64,000 bases of DNA from Paraburkholderia aspalathi (GTDB lineage: Bacteria > Pseudomonadota > Gammaproteobacteria > Burkholderiales > Burkholderiaceae): the NCBI RefSeq assembly GCF_900116445.1, contig NZ_FPBH01000011.1, forward strand, positions 174,330 through 238,329, read 5' to 3'. Position 1 is the first letter of the stretch. The number at the start of each line of letters is the position of its first letter. The translations under genes were made by a program, and so were the position numbers. Below the pieces are notes generated by a model. It saw nothing but the letters and a program-made list of their open reading frames with translations. It had not been told where the DNA came from and searched no databases. This document shows, one piece after another, positions 27,007 to 36,417 of the stretch.

Positions 27007-28626
27007 TTACTCCTTGGTAGTTTCCGTGTGTGTGGCAATGAATGCGCCGCTGGCGCGGCTGTGGTTGCTGTCGTTACCGTCATTAGGCTGACCACGTTCG
27101 TCGCGTTCGTACTCGCCCGCGGACAACTTGCGGCGCAAGATCTTGCCAACCGGCGATTTCGGAATGTCGTCCACGAAGACGTACTCGCGCGGCCGCTTGA
27201 AGTTGACGAGATTGGACGTTCGGCAATACGCATCGAGCGTTTCGGCATCGACGTATTCGCGGCGTTTGACGAAGGCGACGACCCGCTGGCCCCAGCGCTC
27301 GTCTTTCACGCCTGCCACCGCCACTTCGTCGACGGCGGGATGCAGAGACAGCACCGATTCGATATCGACCGGCGAAATGTTCTCGCCGCCACTAATGATC
27401 ATGTCGTCGACGCGTCCGGACACGTACAGGTCGCCTTCGACGTCGAAGAAACCGGTGTCGCCGGTGAAATACCAGCCGTCGCGCAATGATTTGGCGTTGG
27501 CGTCAGGGCGGTTCCAGTAGCCTTCGAAAGCTTCGTCGCCGAGCAGATCGGCGATGATCTGACCTTCTTCGCCAGCCTGCGCCAGATCCTCTGGCGTTTG
27601 CGCATCGAGCTTCACGACACGCAGGCGCGTATTGATACCGGCACGCCCCGCGCTGCCCGGTTTCTGCGTTGCGTCCTGATCGATGCTGAAGGTGTAGACC
27701 TCCGACGAGCCGTAGTGATTGACGAACAGTTCGGGTTTGAAAGCAGCCGATAGCCGCTTGAGCAAACCGTCGTTCATTGGTGCGCCGGCAAAACCGAGCT
27801 TTTTGACGGATGTCGTGTCGATAGCGTCGAAAGCGGGATCGCCCAGAAGATCGTGATAAAGCGTCGGCACCAGATAAAGACAGCTGATCTGATACTGCGC
27901 GATGGAATCGAGCGCGAAACGGGCGTTCCAGCGGCGTGCGCAAACGAACACGCCGTCAACCATGGCCATCGAGAGCAGCGAGCGCACGCCCATGGTGTGA
28001 TACAACGGCATCACCCCGAGCGTGCGCTCGCCGTACCGGTACAGGTTCTGTGCGACATGGGCGAGCGCGGCAGCCCGCTCATGACGGTGACGGCGCGGCA
28101 CGCCTTTGGCTTTACCCGTGGTGCCCGACGTGTAAAGAATCAGCGAGTAGTCGTCCGCATTCGCGCGAGTGGTCTGGATACTGGCATCATGCGAGCGCTC
28201 GGCAAGGAGTGTTGCGAATCTGGCGGTGCGGCCTTGCGCGTCGTCGAGCCCGATGCGCGGCAGATTTTGCGCAGCCGCGCTCTGCGTGACCGCTTCGGCA
28301 CTGACCGGTTCATAGACAATCGCCTTCACGCCGGCATCGGTCACGCAGTAATCGAGTTCGTCAGGCTTGGCGCGCCAGTTCAACGGCACGATCACAATAC
28401 CCGCGAACTGGCAGGCCCAGTGCAAGGTTGCCATTTCCCAGCGGTTTTGCAGTACGACGAGCAGCCGGTCCCCGTGCGCGAGACCCAGTTCACGCAGGCC
28501 TTCGGCGACGTTCACAATGATGCGATGCCACTGCGCATAGGTCAGCGTCAGGGCGCCGTCGACCAGAGCGAGCGCGTTCGGGCTGCGCTCCACGCTTTGC
28601 AGATAGGTTCGGCCGAGATCAAGCAT
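27007..28626 (-). CDS. hmfD: AMP-dependent acyl-CoA ligase, probable 2-furoyl-CoA synthetase
   Basis: 539-residue ANL-superfamily ligase. The P-loop is LILYTSGTTGKAKGVP, the A5 motif lies in NHYGSSEVYTF, A7 is YFTGDTGFF, A8 is GRVDDMIISGGENISP, and the catalytic lysine is in PKSPVGKILRRKL. The C-terminal 25 residues are polar and probably disordered. The start at 28626 (GGAG upstream) overlaps the end of the iron-sulfur subunit gene. It would activate 2-furoate as its CoA ester for the adjacent dehydrogenase. Confidence 0.85.
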   Translation of the reverse strand: MLDLGRTYLQSVERSPNALALVDGALTLTYAQWHRIIVNVAEGLRELGLAHGDRLLVVLQNRWEMATLHWACQFAGIVIVPLNWRAKPDELDYCVTDAGVKAIVYEPVSAEAVTQSAAAQNLPRIGLDDAQGRTARFATLLAERSHDASIQTTRANADDYSLILYTSGTTGKAKGVPRRHRHERAAALAHVAQNLYRYGERTLGVMPLYHTMGVRSLLSMAMVDGVFVCARRWNARFALDSIAQYQISCLYLVPTLYHDLLGDPAFDAIDTTSVKKLGFAGAPMNDGLLKRLSAAFKPELFVNHYGSSEVYTFSIDQDATQKPGSAGRAGINTRLRVVKLDAQTPEDLAQAGEEGQIIADLLGDEAFEGYWNRPDANAKSLRDGWYFTGDTGFFDVEGDLYVSGRVDDMIISGGENISPVDIESVLSLHPAVDEVAVAGVKDERWGQRVVAFVKRREYVDAETLDAYCRTSNLVNFKRPREYVFVDDIPKSPVGKILRRKLSAGEYERDERGQPNDGNDSNHSRASGAFIATHTETTKE

Positions 28627-29167
28627 GAGCGGTCTCCACGGTCTCACCGGCCTGCTTGCCTGCGTTACGTCTCGCCGCCACGTCCAGCACCGCTGCGACG
28701 ATCGGCGTATAGCCCGTACAGCGGCACAGATGGCCCGAGAGCATGTCGCGCACTTGCGCTTCGGTGGGATCGGGCACGCGCTTCAGATAGTCCGCGCACG
28801 ACATCAGAATGCCGGCCGTACAGAAGCCGCACTGCAAGGCGTGGTGGCGTTGAAACGCCTGCTGCAGATCGCCAAGCACCATATCGGGCGCGAGGCCCTC
28901 GACTGTATCGATGCGACGTCCTTGCGCCTGCACCGCCAGCATCAGGCAAGAACGCCCTGCCACGCCGTCGATGTGTACCGTGCACGCGCCGCAGACACCA
29001 TGTTCGCAGCCGACATGCGTGCCGGTCGCGCCCAGTTCGTGACGGATGAAATCCGACAGCAGGTCGCGTGGCTCGCAATAGCCGCTGCGCTCGCTGCCAT
29101 TGAGCGTCAGCGTGATGCACGGCCGGTCGCCCTGCCGCATGATGTTGTCTTCAGACGTGTTGCTCAC
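28619..29167 (-). CDS. hmfC: 2Fe-2S subunit of molybdenum hydroxylase (2-furoyl-CoA dehydrogenase)
   Basis: 182-residue small subunit of the CoxS/xanthine dehydrogenase family. The plant-type ferredoxin cluster ligands are Cys54, Cys59, Cys62 and Cys74. The second cluster ligands are Cys113, Cys116, Cys148 and Cys150 (QCGFCTAG and HLCRCTGY). All eight cysteines are intact. It passes electrons from the Mo centre to the FAD subunit. The start is a GTG at 29167, after GGAGG; an ATG at 29140 is the alternative. It overlaps hmfD by 8 bases. Confidence 0.88.
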   Translation of the reverse strand: MSNTSEDNIMRQGDRPCITLTLNGSERSGYCEPRDLLSDFIRHELGATGTHVGCEHGVCGACTVHIDGVAGRSCLMLAVQAQGRRIDTVEGLAPDMVLGDLQQAFQRHHALQCGFCTAGILMSCADYLKRVPDPTEAQVRDMLSGHLCRCTGYTPIVAAVLDVAARRNAGKQAGETVETAHA

Positions 29168-29168
29168 T

Positions 29169-29989
29169 TTACTTTGCCTCCTCGATCACGCGCCATCCGA
29201 GTTGCCGCACCAGATGCCGGCGATAGGTCGCGCTAATATGCGCGTCGTCCTGCGCGCCCAGCTTCCAGCTCAAATCGTTCAATGCACTGCGTAGGTCTTC
29301 GCCGTGCAAACGCGGCCATTTCTCGACCACCGGCCGATCCGCGACGCCGCCCACCGCGAGGCAGATCGAGTCGCTCGTCACCACCGCCGCGCACGCGGCC
29401 ATCGCGAAATCGCCATGACGCGCAGAGAATTCGGTGAAGCCGTAGCGTTCGCCGGGCTTCTTCAGCGGGAAGCGCACCGCTTCGACCAATTCGTCCGGTT
29501 CGCGCGCCGTCATCAACTCCCCTGGAAAAATTCCTCGGCCTTCAGGACACGCTTCTTCTTTTTCGAGCGCAGCGTCACGTCGCCACCGAGCGCCGCCAGC
29601 ACAAGTGGCAATTCCGCGCTCGGATCGGCGTGTGCAATCGAGCCACACACGGTGCCGCGATTGCGAATCTGAAAGTGCGAAATGTGCGGGAATGCCATCG
29701 CCAGCAGGGGCACTTCATCCCGCAGTGACGCGCGCCATTCGACGCTGCCCTGCGTGGCGGCCGCGCCCACAATCAGCTGACCTGCTTCGTTATCGGTGCG
29801 CACCGCGTTCAGTTCGTCCGTGCGCGAGATATCGACCAGCATGCGCGGCTGCGCGAGCCGCATGTTCAGCACCGCCATCAGCGACTGGCCCCCGGCCAGC
29901 ACGCGGGCGTCTTCGCCGTTTTGCGCGAGTGCGTCGAGCGCGTCCTGCGTGGTCATCGCGCGCAGATAATCGAACGGCGCGGGTTTCAT
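29169..29989 (-). pseudogene. hmfB: FAD-binding subunit of 2-furoyl-CoA dehydrogenase, split by a frameshift
   Basis: CoxM-type subunit in two frames. The first part (29989-29513, 158 residues) carries the FAD-binding domain with AGGQSLMAVLNMRLAQP and IRNRGTVCGSIAHADPSAE and ends in EEFFQGS plus stop. The second (29513-29169, from MTAREPDELVEAVRFP) carries the CO_deh_flav_C domain. One extra base in the G4 run near 29516-29519 or the T5 run near 29528-29532 would give a continuous ~273-residue protein. The stop and second start overlap as TGATG with GGGGAG before it, so coupled translation of two half-proteins is an alternative to inactivation. The first ATG overlaps the stop of hmfA. Confidence 0.8.
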
Positions 29990-32900
29990 GCCTGCCTCCT
30001 GAAACGTGCGAGCAACCGCGATAGCCACCCGCCTCCTGTTTTCACCGGTTTGCCTGCGGCCTGGCGTCCAAGCGATTCGAACAGTTGCCGCAACACGACC
30101 TTGGCCGCCCCTTCGAGCATTCGTCCGCCGACGGCCGCGACCTTGCCCGACACCTGGGCTTCGTAGTCATAGGAAAGACGCGTGCCGCTTTCGATCGGCG
30201 TCAACTCGACGAGGCCGCTGCCGCGCGCGCTGCCGAGCGACGACATGCCCGCGCCTGCCAAACGCAGCCGATGTGGCGCGTCGATTTCCGACAACCCGAT
30301 CTTCGCTTCGAAGCGCGCCTTGATCATGCCCACGCCGACCGTCACGTCGGCGCGATACTGGTTCGTGCCTTCGGCTTCGAGCGCGTGGCAACCCGGTATC
30401 ACTCTGGCGAGCGCGGCCGGATCGAGCAGCACGGCGAAAATGGCTTCTGGCGAGGCCGGCAAATCGACGCTGCCTTGCGCGGTCAGCGCCTTGCCGCCGC
30501 CGGGCATCGCCGGTTTCGCCGGTGGCATGTCGCGCAATTCGGGACGCGACGGCGCGGGGTCGTCGATACCGATGAGCGCCATGACTTTCGAAGGCGTCAA
30601 CGGCAAACGGATATCGTCGACGCCGAGCGCGTCCGCCACCGCATTTGCAATGCACGGTGGCGTGCTCATGTTATTGCCCTCGCCAAGTCCTTTCGCGCCC
30701 AACGGCGTGAACGGACTCGGCGTTTCCAGATGCACGATCACCGGATCGGGTACTTCGCAGGTGGTCGGCATCAGATAATCGGCGAGCGTGCCCGACTGGA
30801 AGCTGCCATCCGCGCCGTAACGGAATTCCTCCATCAACGCCGCGCCGAGACCTTGCGCGAACGCGCCGCGAATCTGGCCATCGGCGAGCGCGGGGTTCAG
30901 CAGTGTGCCGGCATCGTGCGCGGTGACATATCGATCGATCCGCACGCGGCCCGTCGCGCGGTCCACTTCCACTCCGCACATGTCAAAGGCAAACCCGTAA
31001 GCCGCCGACGTATTAATGCGATCGTTCTCATCCGGTGCCGCCATGTTCGGCGGATTCCAGAACACGGTCTCACGCAGACCGGGCTCCTCGCCTTCAGGCA
31101 AGAGCGCGGGCGCCCAATGCGGCGCATTGGCGGCGACGCGGCCGAACGGCTGCGCGCGATCCTCTGCACCCGCCGCGTAAATGCGGCCGCCTTCAAAACG
31201 CACATCTTCCGGCGCGCAACCCAACTGCTTCGACACGATGCGCGCGACCTTGTCGCGTACGCGCACAGCCGCCAGATGTACCGTGCCCGCCACCGCGCCG
31301 GCAAAGCGGCTCGAGTAATTGCCCGCCGCCACCGACCACGCGTCCTTATGCGTATCGAACTCGACATTGACGACGATGTCTTGAGGCGAGACGCCGAGTA
31401 CATCCGCGACCACCTGCGCGCACACCGTCATATGCCCTTGGCCCGCGGGCGTCGACGCGATCGTCACCACCACGCCGCCTAGCAGATCGACGCTGACCGT
31501 GGCGCTCGCGATCGCGCCGCTCTTCGGCCCGGCCTTTCTGCGCGCGTCGGCGGGCATCACCGTCGTGATATAGCCCATGTTCGACACCGACGGCTCGACG
31601 ATCGCCGCGAAGCCGATGCCGTACAGCCGCCCTTCCTTGCGCGCCGCCTCGCGGCGCGCACGCAGTTCGTCATAGCCGCCTTCGGCCAGCGCGCGGCGCA
31701 GCGCCTCCTGATAGTTGCCCGAGTCGAGCAAGGCGCCCGCTGCGGCGCGATACGGGAAGGCATCGGCGGCGACGAAATTGCGGCGATACACGTCGAGCAC
31801 ATCCAGCTTTAACTCAAGCGCGATGTGTTGTATCAGCCGTTCGAGCGCGAAGTAAACCTGCGGGCCGCCGAAGCCGCGCACGAGACCCGTGGGCGTCTTG
31901 TTGGTCAGCACGACGCGATTGCGCACCAGCAGATTGTCGATGGCATACGCGCCGGTCAGGCAGCCATGCATCCGGTAGAACGTCGCCGGTTCCGGTGCGC
32001 GCAGATAGCCCCCGCAATCTTCAAGTTGATCGTATGAGAGCGCCGTAATACGGCCGTCGCTTTCGACAGCCGCCTCGAGCGTCGACAGGCGTGCCGTTGC
32101 GGAGGTCGCCGCGCTCAGATGTTCGAGCCGGTCCTCGACCCACTTCACCGGCGCGCCAGCCTTGCGAGAGGCGAGGCACATCAGCACGACATAGGGAAAC
32201 ACCGCCTGCTTCACGCCGAAACTACCGCCCGAATCGCGCGGCGCCTTGTGACGCAGACGATTGGCCGGCACGTTCAGCGCCATCGCCATCACCGCGTGCA
32301 GCGAGAACGGGCCCATAAAATTCGACGTAACGTCATAGCCTTCGTCGCCCGCCAGATATTCGGCGATCACCACGCCGCATTCGATCGGCGCACAGGTATT
32401 GCGCGGATAATGCGCGACCAGTTTCACGCGATGTGGCGCTTTCTCGAACGCAGCTTCGGGATCGCCATAGCGGAAACGGCGGTCGCTGATCACATTGGTA
32501 CCGACCTTTTCATGCAAAACCGTTGATTCCTCGCTCGCCGCCTGTTCGATCGTCGTGACCGGATCGAGCGTGGAATATTCGACCTTGAGAAGATCGAGCC
32601 CGTCTTCGGCGATGGCCCGCGATTCCGCCAGCACCACCGCGACAGGTTCGCCGACATAGCGCACGCGGTCCATGGCGAGCGCCCACTGCTCCATCGGCGA
32701 TTTCACCCCGACCACGAAGGGCCGCGACCAGGCACGCAGGTCCTCGCGCGTCAGGATCGCGCGCACACCGGGCAGTTTCGACGCGGCGTCGGTATTGATA
32801 GCAATGAGTTCTGCATGTGCATGCGGTGAGCGCAGAATCGCCGCATGCAGGGTGCCGGGTTTGGTCCCGAGATCGTCGCCATAGCGGCCACGGCCAGTCA

Positions 32901-33033
32901 GGATCGCCGGGTCTTCGAGACGCTCCATCGGGCGGCCAAGATAGGTCTGTGGACGCTTTACGCCTTCGTCGTGGGTTGGTTCAACCTCCACCGTCGCAGC
33001 ATTGCCTGAATTGATCATGTCGCGCTGGTTCAT
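29986..33033 (-). CDS. hmfA: Molybdopterin-binding large subunit of 2-furoyl-CoA dehydrogenase with C-terminal CoxG domain
   Basis: 1015 residues. Residues ~30-820 form the xanthine dehydrogenase-type large subunit: LGRPMERLEDPAILTGRGRY at the start, the molybdopterin contact GLVRGFGGPQVYFALE, and the catalytic glutamate Glu785 in GAKGLGEGNNMS. Residues ~848-985 form an SRPBCC/CoxG-like domain (LPASPEAIFAVLLDPAALAR, VIPGCHALE), normally a separate protein, ending in a basic tail (LSRLLARFRRQA). It starts with an ATGA overlap with the UbiX gene. The domain inserts a hydroxyl into the furan ring of furoyl-CoA in the proposed pathway. The fusion may tie enzyme to the membrane or to cofactor insertion. 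Confidence 0.87.
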   Translation of the reverse strand: MNQRDMINSGNAATVEVEPTHDEGVKRPQTYLGRPMERLEDPAILTGRGRYGDDLGTKPGTLHAAILRSPHAHAELIAINTDAASKLPGVRAILTREDLRAWSRPFVVGVKSPMEQWALAMDRVRYVGEPVAVVLAESRAIAEDGLDLLKVEYSTLDPVTTIEQAASEESTVLHEKVGTNVISDRRFRYGDPEAAFEKAPHRVKLVAHYPRNTCAPIECGVVIAEYLAGDEGYDVTSNFMGPFSLHAVMAMALNVPANRLRHKAPRDSGGSFGVKQAVFPYVVLMCLASRKAGAPVKWVEDRLEHLSAATSATARLSTLEAAVESDGRITALSYDQLEDCGGYLRAPEPATFYRMHGCLTGAYAIDNLLVRNRVVLTNKTPTGLVRGFGGPQVYFALERLIQHIALELKLDVLDVYRRNFVAADAFPYRAAAGALLDSGNYQEALRRALAEGGYDELRARREAARKEGRLYGIGFAAIVEPSVSNMGYITTVMPADARRKAGPKSGAIASATVSVDLLGGVVVTIASTPAGQGHMTVCAQVVADVLGVSPQDIVVNVEFDTHKDAWSVAAGNYSSRFAGAVAGTVHLAAVRVRDKVARIVSKQLGCAPEDVRFEGGRIYAAGAEDRAQPFGRVAANAPHWAPALLPEGEEPGLRETVFWNPPNMAAPDENDRINTSAAYGFAFDMCGVEVDRATGRVRIDRYVTAHDAGTLLNPALADGQIRGAFAQGLGAALMEEFRYGADGSFQSGTLADYLMPTTCEVPDPVIVHLETPSPFTPLGAKGLGEGNNMSTPPCIANAVADALGVDDIRLPLTPSKVMALIGIDDPAPSRPELRDMPPAKPAMPGGGKALTAQGSVDLPASPEAIFAVLLDPAALARVIPGCHALEAEGTNQYRADVTVGVGMIKARFEAKIGLSEIDAPHRLRLAGAGMSSLGSARGSGLVELTPIESGTRLSYDYEAQVSGKVAAVGGRMLEGAAKVVLRQLFESLGRQAAGKPVKTGGGWLSRLLARFRRQA

Positions 33034-33650
33034 TCGTCGGCTCCCTCACGGCGGCCCGCGAACTCATCGGCGAGTCCGCTCCAGCGCTGGGCGATTTCGC
33101 GGTGCTCGATGCCGAACAGATCCAGAATCCGGCCGACCGTGTGATCGACCACGTCCTCGATGGTCTTCGGATGAGCGTAGAACGCGGGCACCGGCGGCAT
33201 CACGATCGCGCCCATCTCGGTGGCGAGCGTCATGTTGCGCAAGTGCGCGAGATTGAGCGGTGTTTCCCGTGCGACCAGCACCAGTCGGCGACGCTCCTTG
33301 AGCATGACATCGGCGGCCCGCGTGAGCAGGTTGTCGGCGAAGCCATTGGCCACGCCCGCAAGCGTTTTCATCGAGCACGGCGCGATAACCATGCCCGCGG
33401 TGATGAACGAACCGCTCGCGACTGCCGCGCCGATATCGCGCACGTTGTAGACCACGTCGGCGAGGCTCTCCAGATCGCCACGCGCCATGCCCAGTTCCTG
33501 AGCCGCCGTCACTGCGCCCGAGGCCGACACGATCAGATGCGTCTCATGCGTGCCGAGGCGGCGTAGCGCGGCAAGCAGGCGCACGCCGATCACCGCGCCG
33601 CTCGCGCCCGAAATGCCCACGACAATCCGCTCACGCTTGTTGTCAGGCAT
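33030..33650 (-). CDS. hmfG: UbiX-family flavin prenyltransferase
   Basis: 206-residue flavoprotein making prenylated FMN for its UbiD partner. The FMN-binding start is VVGISGASGAVIGVRLL, with the conserved APCSMKTLAGVANGFADNL and LVLVARETPLNLAHLRNM blocks. The start at 33650 overlaps the stop of the UbiD gene (ATGCCTGA), so it is translationally coupled. In the HMF pathway HmfG supports decarboxylation of 2,5-furandicarboxylate. Confidence 0.92.
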   Translation of the reverse strand: MPDNKRERIVVGISGASGAVIGVRLLAALRRLGTHETHLIVSASGAVTAAQELGMARGDLESLADVVYNVRDIGAAVASGSFITAGMVIAPCSMKTLAGVANGFADNLLTRAADVMLKERRRLVLVARETPLNLAHLRNMTLATEMGAIVMPPVPAFYAHPKTIEDVVDHTVGRILDLFGIEHREIAQRWSGLADEFAGRREGADE

Positions 33651-35127
33651 GAACGTCACCGAGATAGGTATCGAACGCGGCGTTGTCGCCGGCGACGAGC
33701 GCGTCCAGGTCCACCGAGTCCTGCCCGGGAATGCGCACGCGCGTGAACACGTGCGCCGCATAAACCACCGGCCGCGTGGCGTCGAGCCCCATCTTCGCGC
33801 TGATGCCCTGCAGATGCGCCGGGGCGTCATCCGGCTGGCCCACGGTGGTCGACGGATCGAGCGGCGAGCCCTGCGCGCCTTCGATCACGATCAGATCACG
33901 ATCGGCCTGGAAGCGCGTGGCGATGGCCCATTCGATTTCAGCGGGGTCGTGCACATCCACGTCGGTATCCACCACCACCACCTGTTTGATGTCGTAGTGG
34001 GCGCCGAACGCACACAGGATCACATTTTTCGCTTCGCCTTCGCGCTTCTTATCGAACTGGATCCACAGGTGATAACGACACACGCCGCCAACTGACAGGT
34101 GCACGTCTTTCACGTTCGGATGGCTGCGCTGCAGATGCGCAAGCAGCGTCGCCTCACGTGGAATCGCGCCAAGCAGCAGATGTTCCATTTCGGCCGGCAC
34201 AATCGTGTGATAAATCGGCTTTACGCGATGCGTGAGCGCCGTGACCTCGATCACCTCACGCGCCTCTCGCGAGCTGTAATACTTTGGAAACTCGCCGAAC
34301 GGGCCTTCCTGCTCGCGCACGTTCGGCAGGATGCGCCCTTCGATCACGATCTCCGCGAACGCCGGTACCTTCACGCCGTTGCTCACGCACTTCACGACCG
34401 GCAGCGGCGCCCCGTGCAGTGCGCCTGCGATCTCCAATTCGTCGTGATCGATGGGCGTGATCGCCTGCGAGGCGAGCATCGTCAGTGGATCCACGCCAAT
34501 CACCACGGCGAGCTCGAGTGGCTCTCCGGCGGCTTCCGCGGTTCGCTGAAAGGCGTACAGATGGCGCGGCAGCAGGAGGATCGCCATGCGGTCCGGTCCA
34601 TGCACCTGGATCCGGTTGATCGATACATTCTGGATGCCGGTGCGCGGATTGCGCGCGATCACGAGACCGGCGGTGATGTACGGGCCACTATCGTGTTCGC
34701 TATGTGTCGGAATGGGCAGCAGCTTGTGTAGATCGATCCCTTTCGTATGGATGACCTGCTGGCACAGCGCGGTATTCGCCGGGACCTCCTGCCACGCGAG
34801 CGGATGCTCGGCGGCTTCGCGAAAGCGATGCAGCAGCTGGTCCTCACTCACGCCCATCGCTTCGGCGATCCATGCGCGCCTCGACATGAAACCGCTGACC
34901 ACCGGAATCGCGTGGCCGCCAGGCTGCACGAACACTGCGGCGCGCGAGCCGTCGAGCTTTTTCGCAATCGCAGCGAGTTCGTGCTCGAGCGCGACGGGGT
35001 TTTCGATGGTGGCCAGCCGCCCGCTCGCCGACAGGTGCTCGAGCCAGCTTCGCAGCGAGCGGGTGGGACGCTCTCCCTCACTCGGAGAAACCGTCGTTTC
35101 GAGGAAAGCGGTACCGCGAGAGCTCAT
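33643..35127 (-). CDS. hmfF: UbiD-family decarboxylase, probable 2,5-furandicarboxylate decarboxylase
   Basis: 494-residue prenyl-FMN decarboxylase. The catalytic Glu/Arg network is represented by REQEGPFGEFPKYYSSRE (around residues 273-290), with INRIQVHGPDRMAI and DVDVHDPAEIEWAIATRFQ as other conserved blocks. The ATG at 35127 is chosen because GGAG lies 6 bases upstream; ATG 35139 and TTG 35151 lack such a site. It heads the minus-strand hmf operon and produces 2-furoate for the CoA ligase. Confidence 0.87.
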   Translation of the reverse strand: MSSRGTAFLETTVSPSEGERPTRSLRSWLEHLSASGRLATIENPVALEHELAAIAKKLDGSRAAVFVQPGGHAIPVVSGFMSRRAWIAEAMGVSEDQLLHRFREAAEHPLAWQEVPANTALCQQVIHTKGIDLHKLLPIPTHSEHDSGPYITAGLVIARNPRTGIQNVSINRIQVHGPDRMAILLLPRHLYAFQRTAEAAGEPLELAVVIGVDPLTMLASQAITPIDHDELEIAGALHGAPLPVVKCVSNGVKVPAFAEIVIEGRILPNVREQEGPFGEFPKYYSSREAREVIEVTALTHRVKPIYHTIVPAEMEHLLLGAIPREATLLAHLQRSHPNVKDVHLSVGGVCRYHLWIQFDKKREGEAKNVILCAFGAHYDIKQVVVVDTDVDVHDPAEIEWAIATRFQADRDLIVIEGAQGSPLDPSTTVGQPDDAPAHLQGISAKMGLDATRPVVYAAHVFTRVRIPGQDSVDLDALVAGDNAAFDTYLGDVHA

Positions 35128-35469
35128 CTGGGTCTCCATGTGTCGTGTCAATGTGCGCCCGTTGTTTTGTGTAACAAGCGCACAGTGGATTTGGATGGAG
35201 CGTAGCGAGAACGACGTATAAGTTCTAATAGTGTTTTTTGATTTATTGCATCACTTACTCTGATATCAGTGTTACCCCTGATGACGTCGGGCAGCCTCCT
35301 GAGTACTAATAGCAACGACCGCCAATACGCTTACTACGACGGGCTTTTAGTGACAGATCGACAAACCTGCCCCATGCGAAGTAGCAGTACCGCCACTCCA
35401 CGGGAGTTGATAACAGCGACCGTCAACATCAAAAATATTGAAAACGTGGAAGCCTGAGCAAACACACCC
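35128..35469. promoter_or_regulatory. Divergent control region of the hmf operon and its LysR gene
   Basis: AT-richer than its surroundings, as expected for back-to-back promoters. A perfect 10-bp palindrome CTGATATCAG lies at 35260-35269 within CTCTGATATCAGTG, a plausible part of a LysR operator. No convincing ORF is present. Confidence 0.5.
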
Positions 35470-36417
35470 ATGGACCTGAAGCAGATTCAATATTTCATCG
35501 CGCTGTTCGAAGACGGCTCGGTTACCCGCGCTGCCAAGCGTCTGAATATCGTGCAACCGGCGCTCAGCATGCAGATCGCGAAGCTCGAGGAAGAGCTGCA
35601 TCAGCAACTGTTCGAGCGCGGCTCGCACGGGATGACGCCGACCGCCGCCGGGCGGCTCATGTACCGGCTCTTCCTGCCGATCATGCGCGACCTTGCGCAC
35701 GCGCGGCAGCAGCTCATCCAGCGCGACGAGATCATCACCGGGCGTGTGTCGATCGGGTTGATTGCGTCGATTAGCGAAAGCGTGTTGGCCGATTCACTGT
35801 CGCGCTATCACGAGAAATATCCGTACGTCGAAGTCACCGTCTCCGACGGCTACAGCGCGACCTTCATCGACTGGGTCGCCGGCGGCCAGCTCGATGCGGC
35901 GCTCATCAACAAACCGCGCGGCAAGCTCTCGCTCGATGCGCACGCGATCCTCGACGAAGAAATGGTGCTCGCCACCAGTGCGGCACACGGCCCCGACCTG
36001 CCGCACGCGATCGAGCTGGCCAAGCTGCCCGAACTCGAACTGGTGCTGCCGACCAAGCGGCACGGCCTGCGCGGCGTGCTCGATACCGCCGCGCAGCACG
36101 AGGACGTGCTCCTGACGCCGCGCTTCGAAATCGATGTGCTCAGCAGCATCGTGCAATTGGTCGGCAATACTCGCTTCGCGACCATCCTGCCGCGTATCGT
36201 GGTCGAGCGCGCAGTCCGAGCGGGCACGTTGCGCGCGTATCCGATTCTGGCGCCACGCATCGTGCGACACATCGTCTGCATCACGCATCCGCGCCGGCCG
36301 CTGAGCGCTGCGGCGGACGCGCTGATCTCGATCATCGCCGACGAACTGCGCCAGGTGCTGAACACCGCGCCGTTGGATGCGACGAAGGACACCCCTACCC
36401 CGACCAGGAAAATTTGA
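35470..36417 (+). CDS. LysR-family regulator of the hmf cluster
   Basis: 315 residues of normal LysR length. The helix-turn-helix is in GSVTRAAKRLNIVQPALSMQ (residues ~17-36), followed by the linker helix and the effector domain. It is divergent from hmfF and overlaps the aldehyde dehydrogenase start (TGATG), so it probably controls both arms in response to a furan acid. The effector is inferred only. No strong Shine-Dalgarno precedes the ATG. Confidence 0.87.
   Translation: MDLKQIQYFIALFEDGSVTRAAKRLNIVQPALSMQIAKLEEELHQQLFERGSHGMTPTAAGRLMYRLFLPIMRDLAHARQQLIQRDEIITGRVSIGLIASISESVLADSLSRYHEKYPYVEVTVSDGYSATFIDWVAGGQLDAALINKPRGKLSLDAHAILDEEMVLATSAAHGPDLPHAIELAKLPELELVLPTKRHGLRGVLDTAAQHEDVLLTPRFEIDVLSSIVQLVGNTRFATILPRIVVERAVRAGTLRAYPILAPRIVRHIVCITHPRRPLSAAADALISIIADELRQVLNTAPLDATKDTPTPTRKI

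Noticed and set aside
30085..31482. 465-codon frame antisense to hmfA
   Set aside because: Composition typical of a reverse-frame shadow; hmfA is strongly supported by Mo-hydroxylase motifs.
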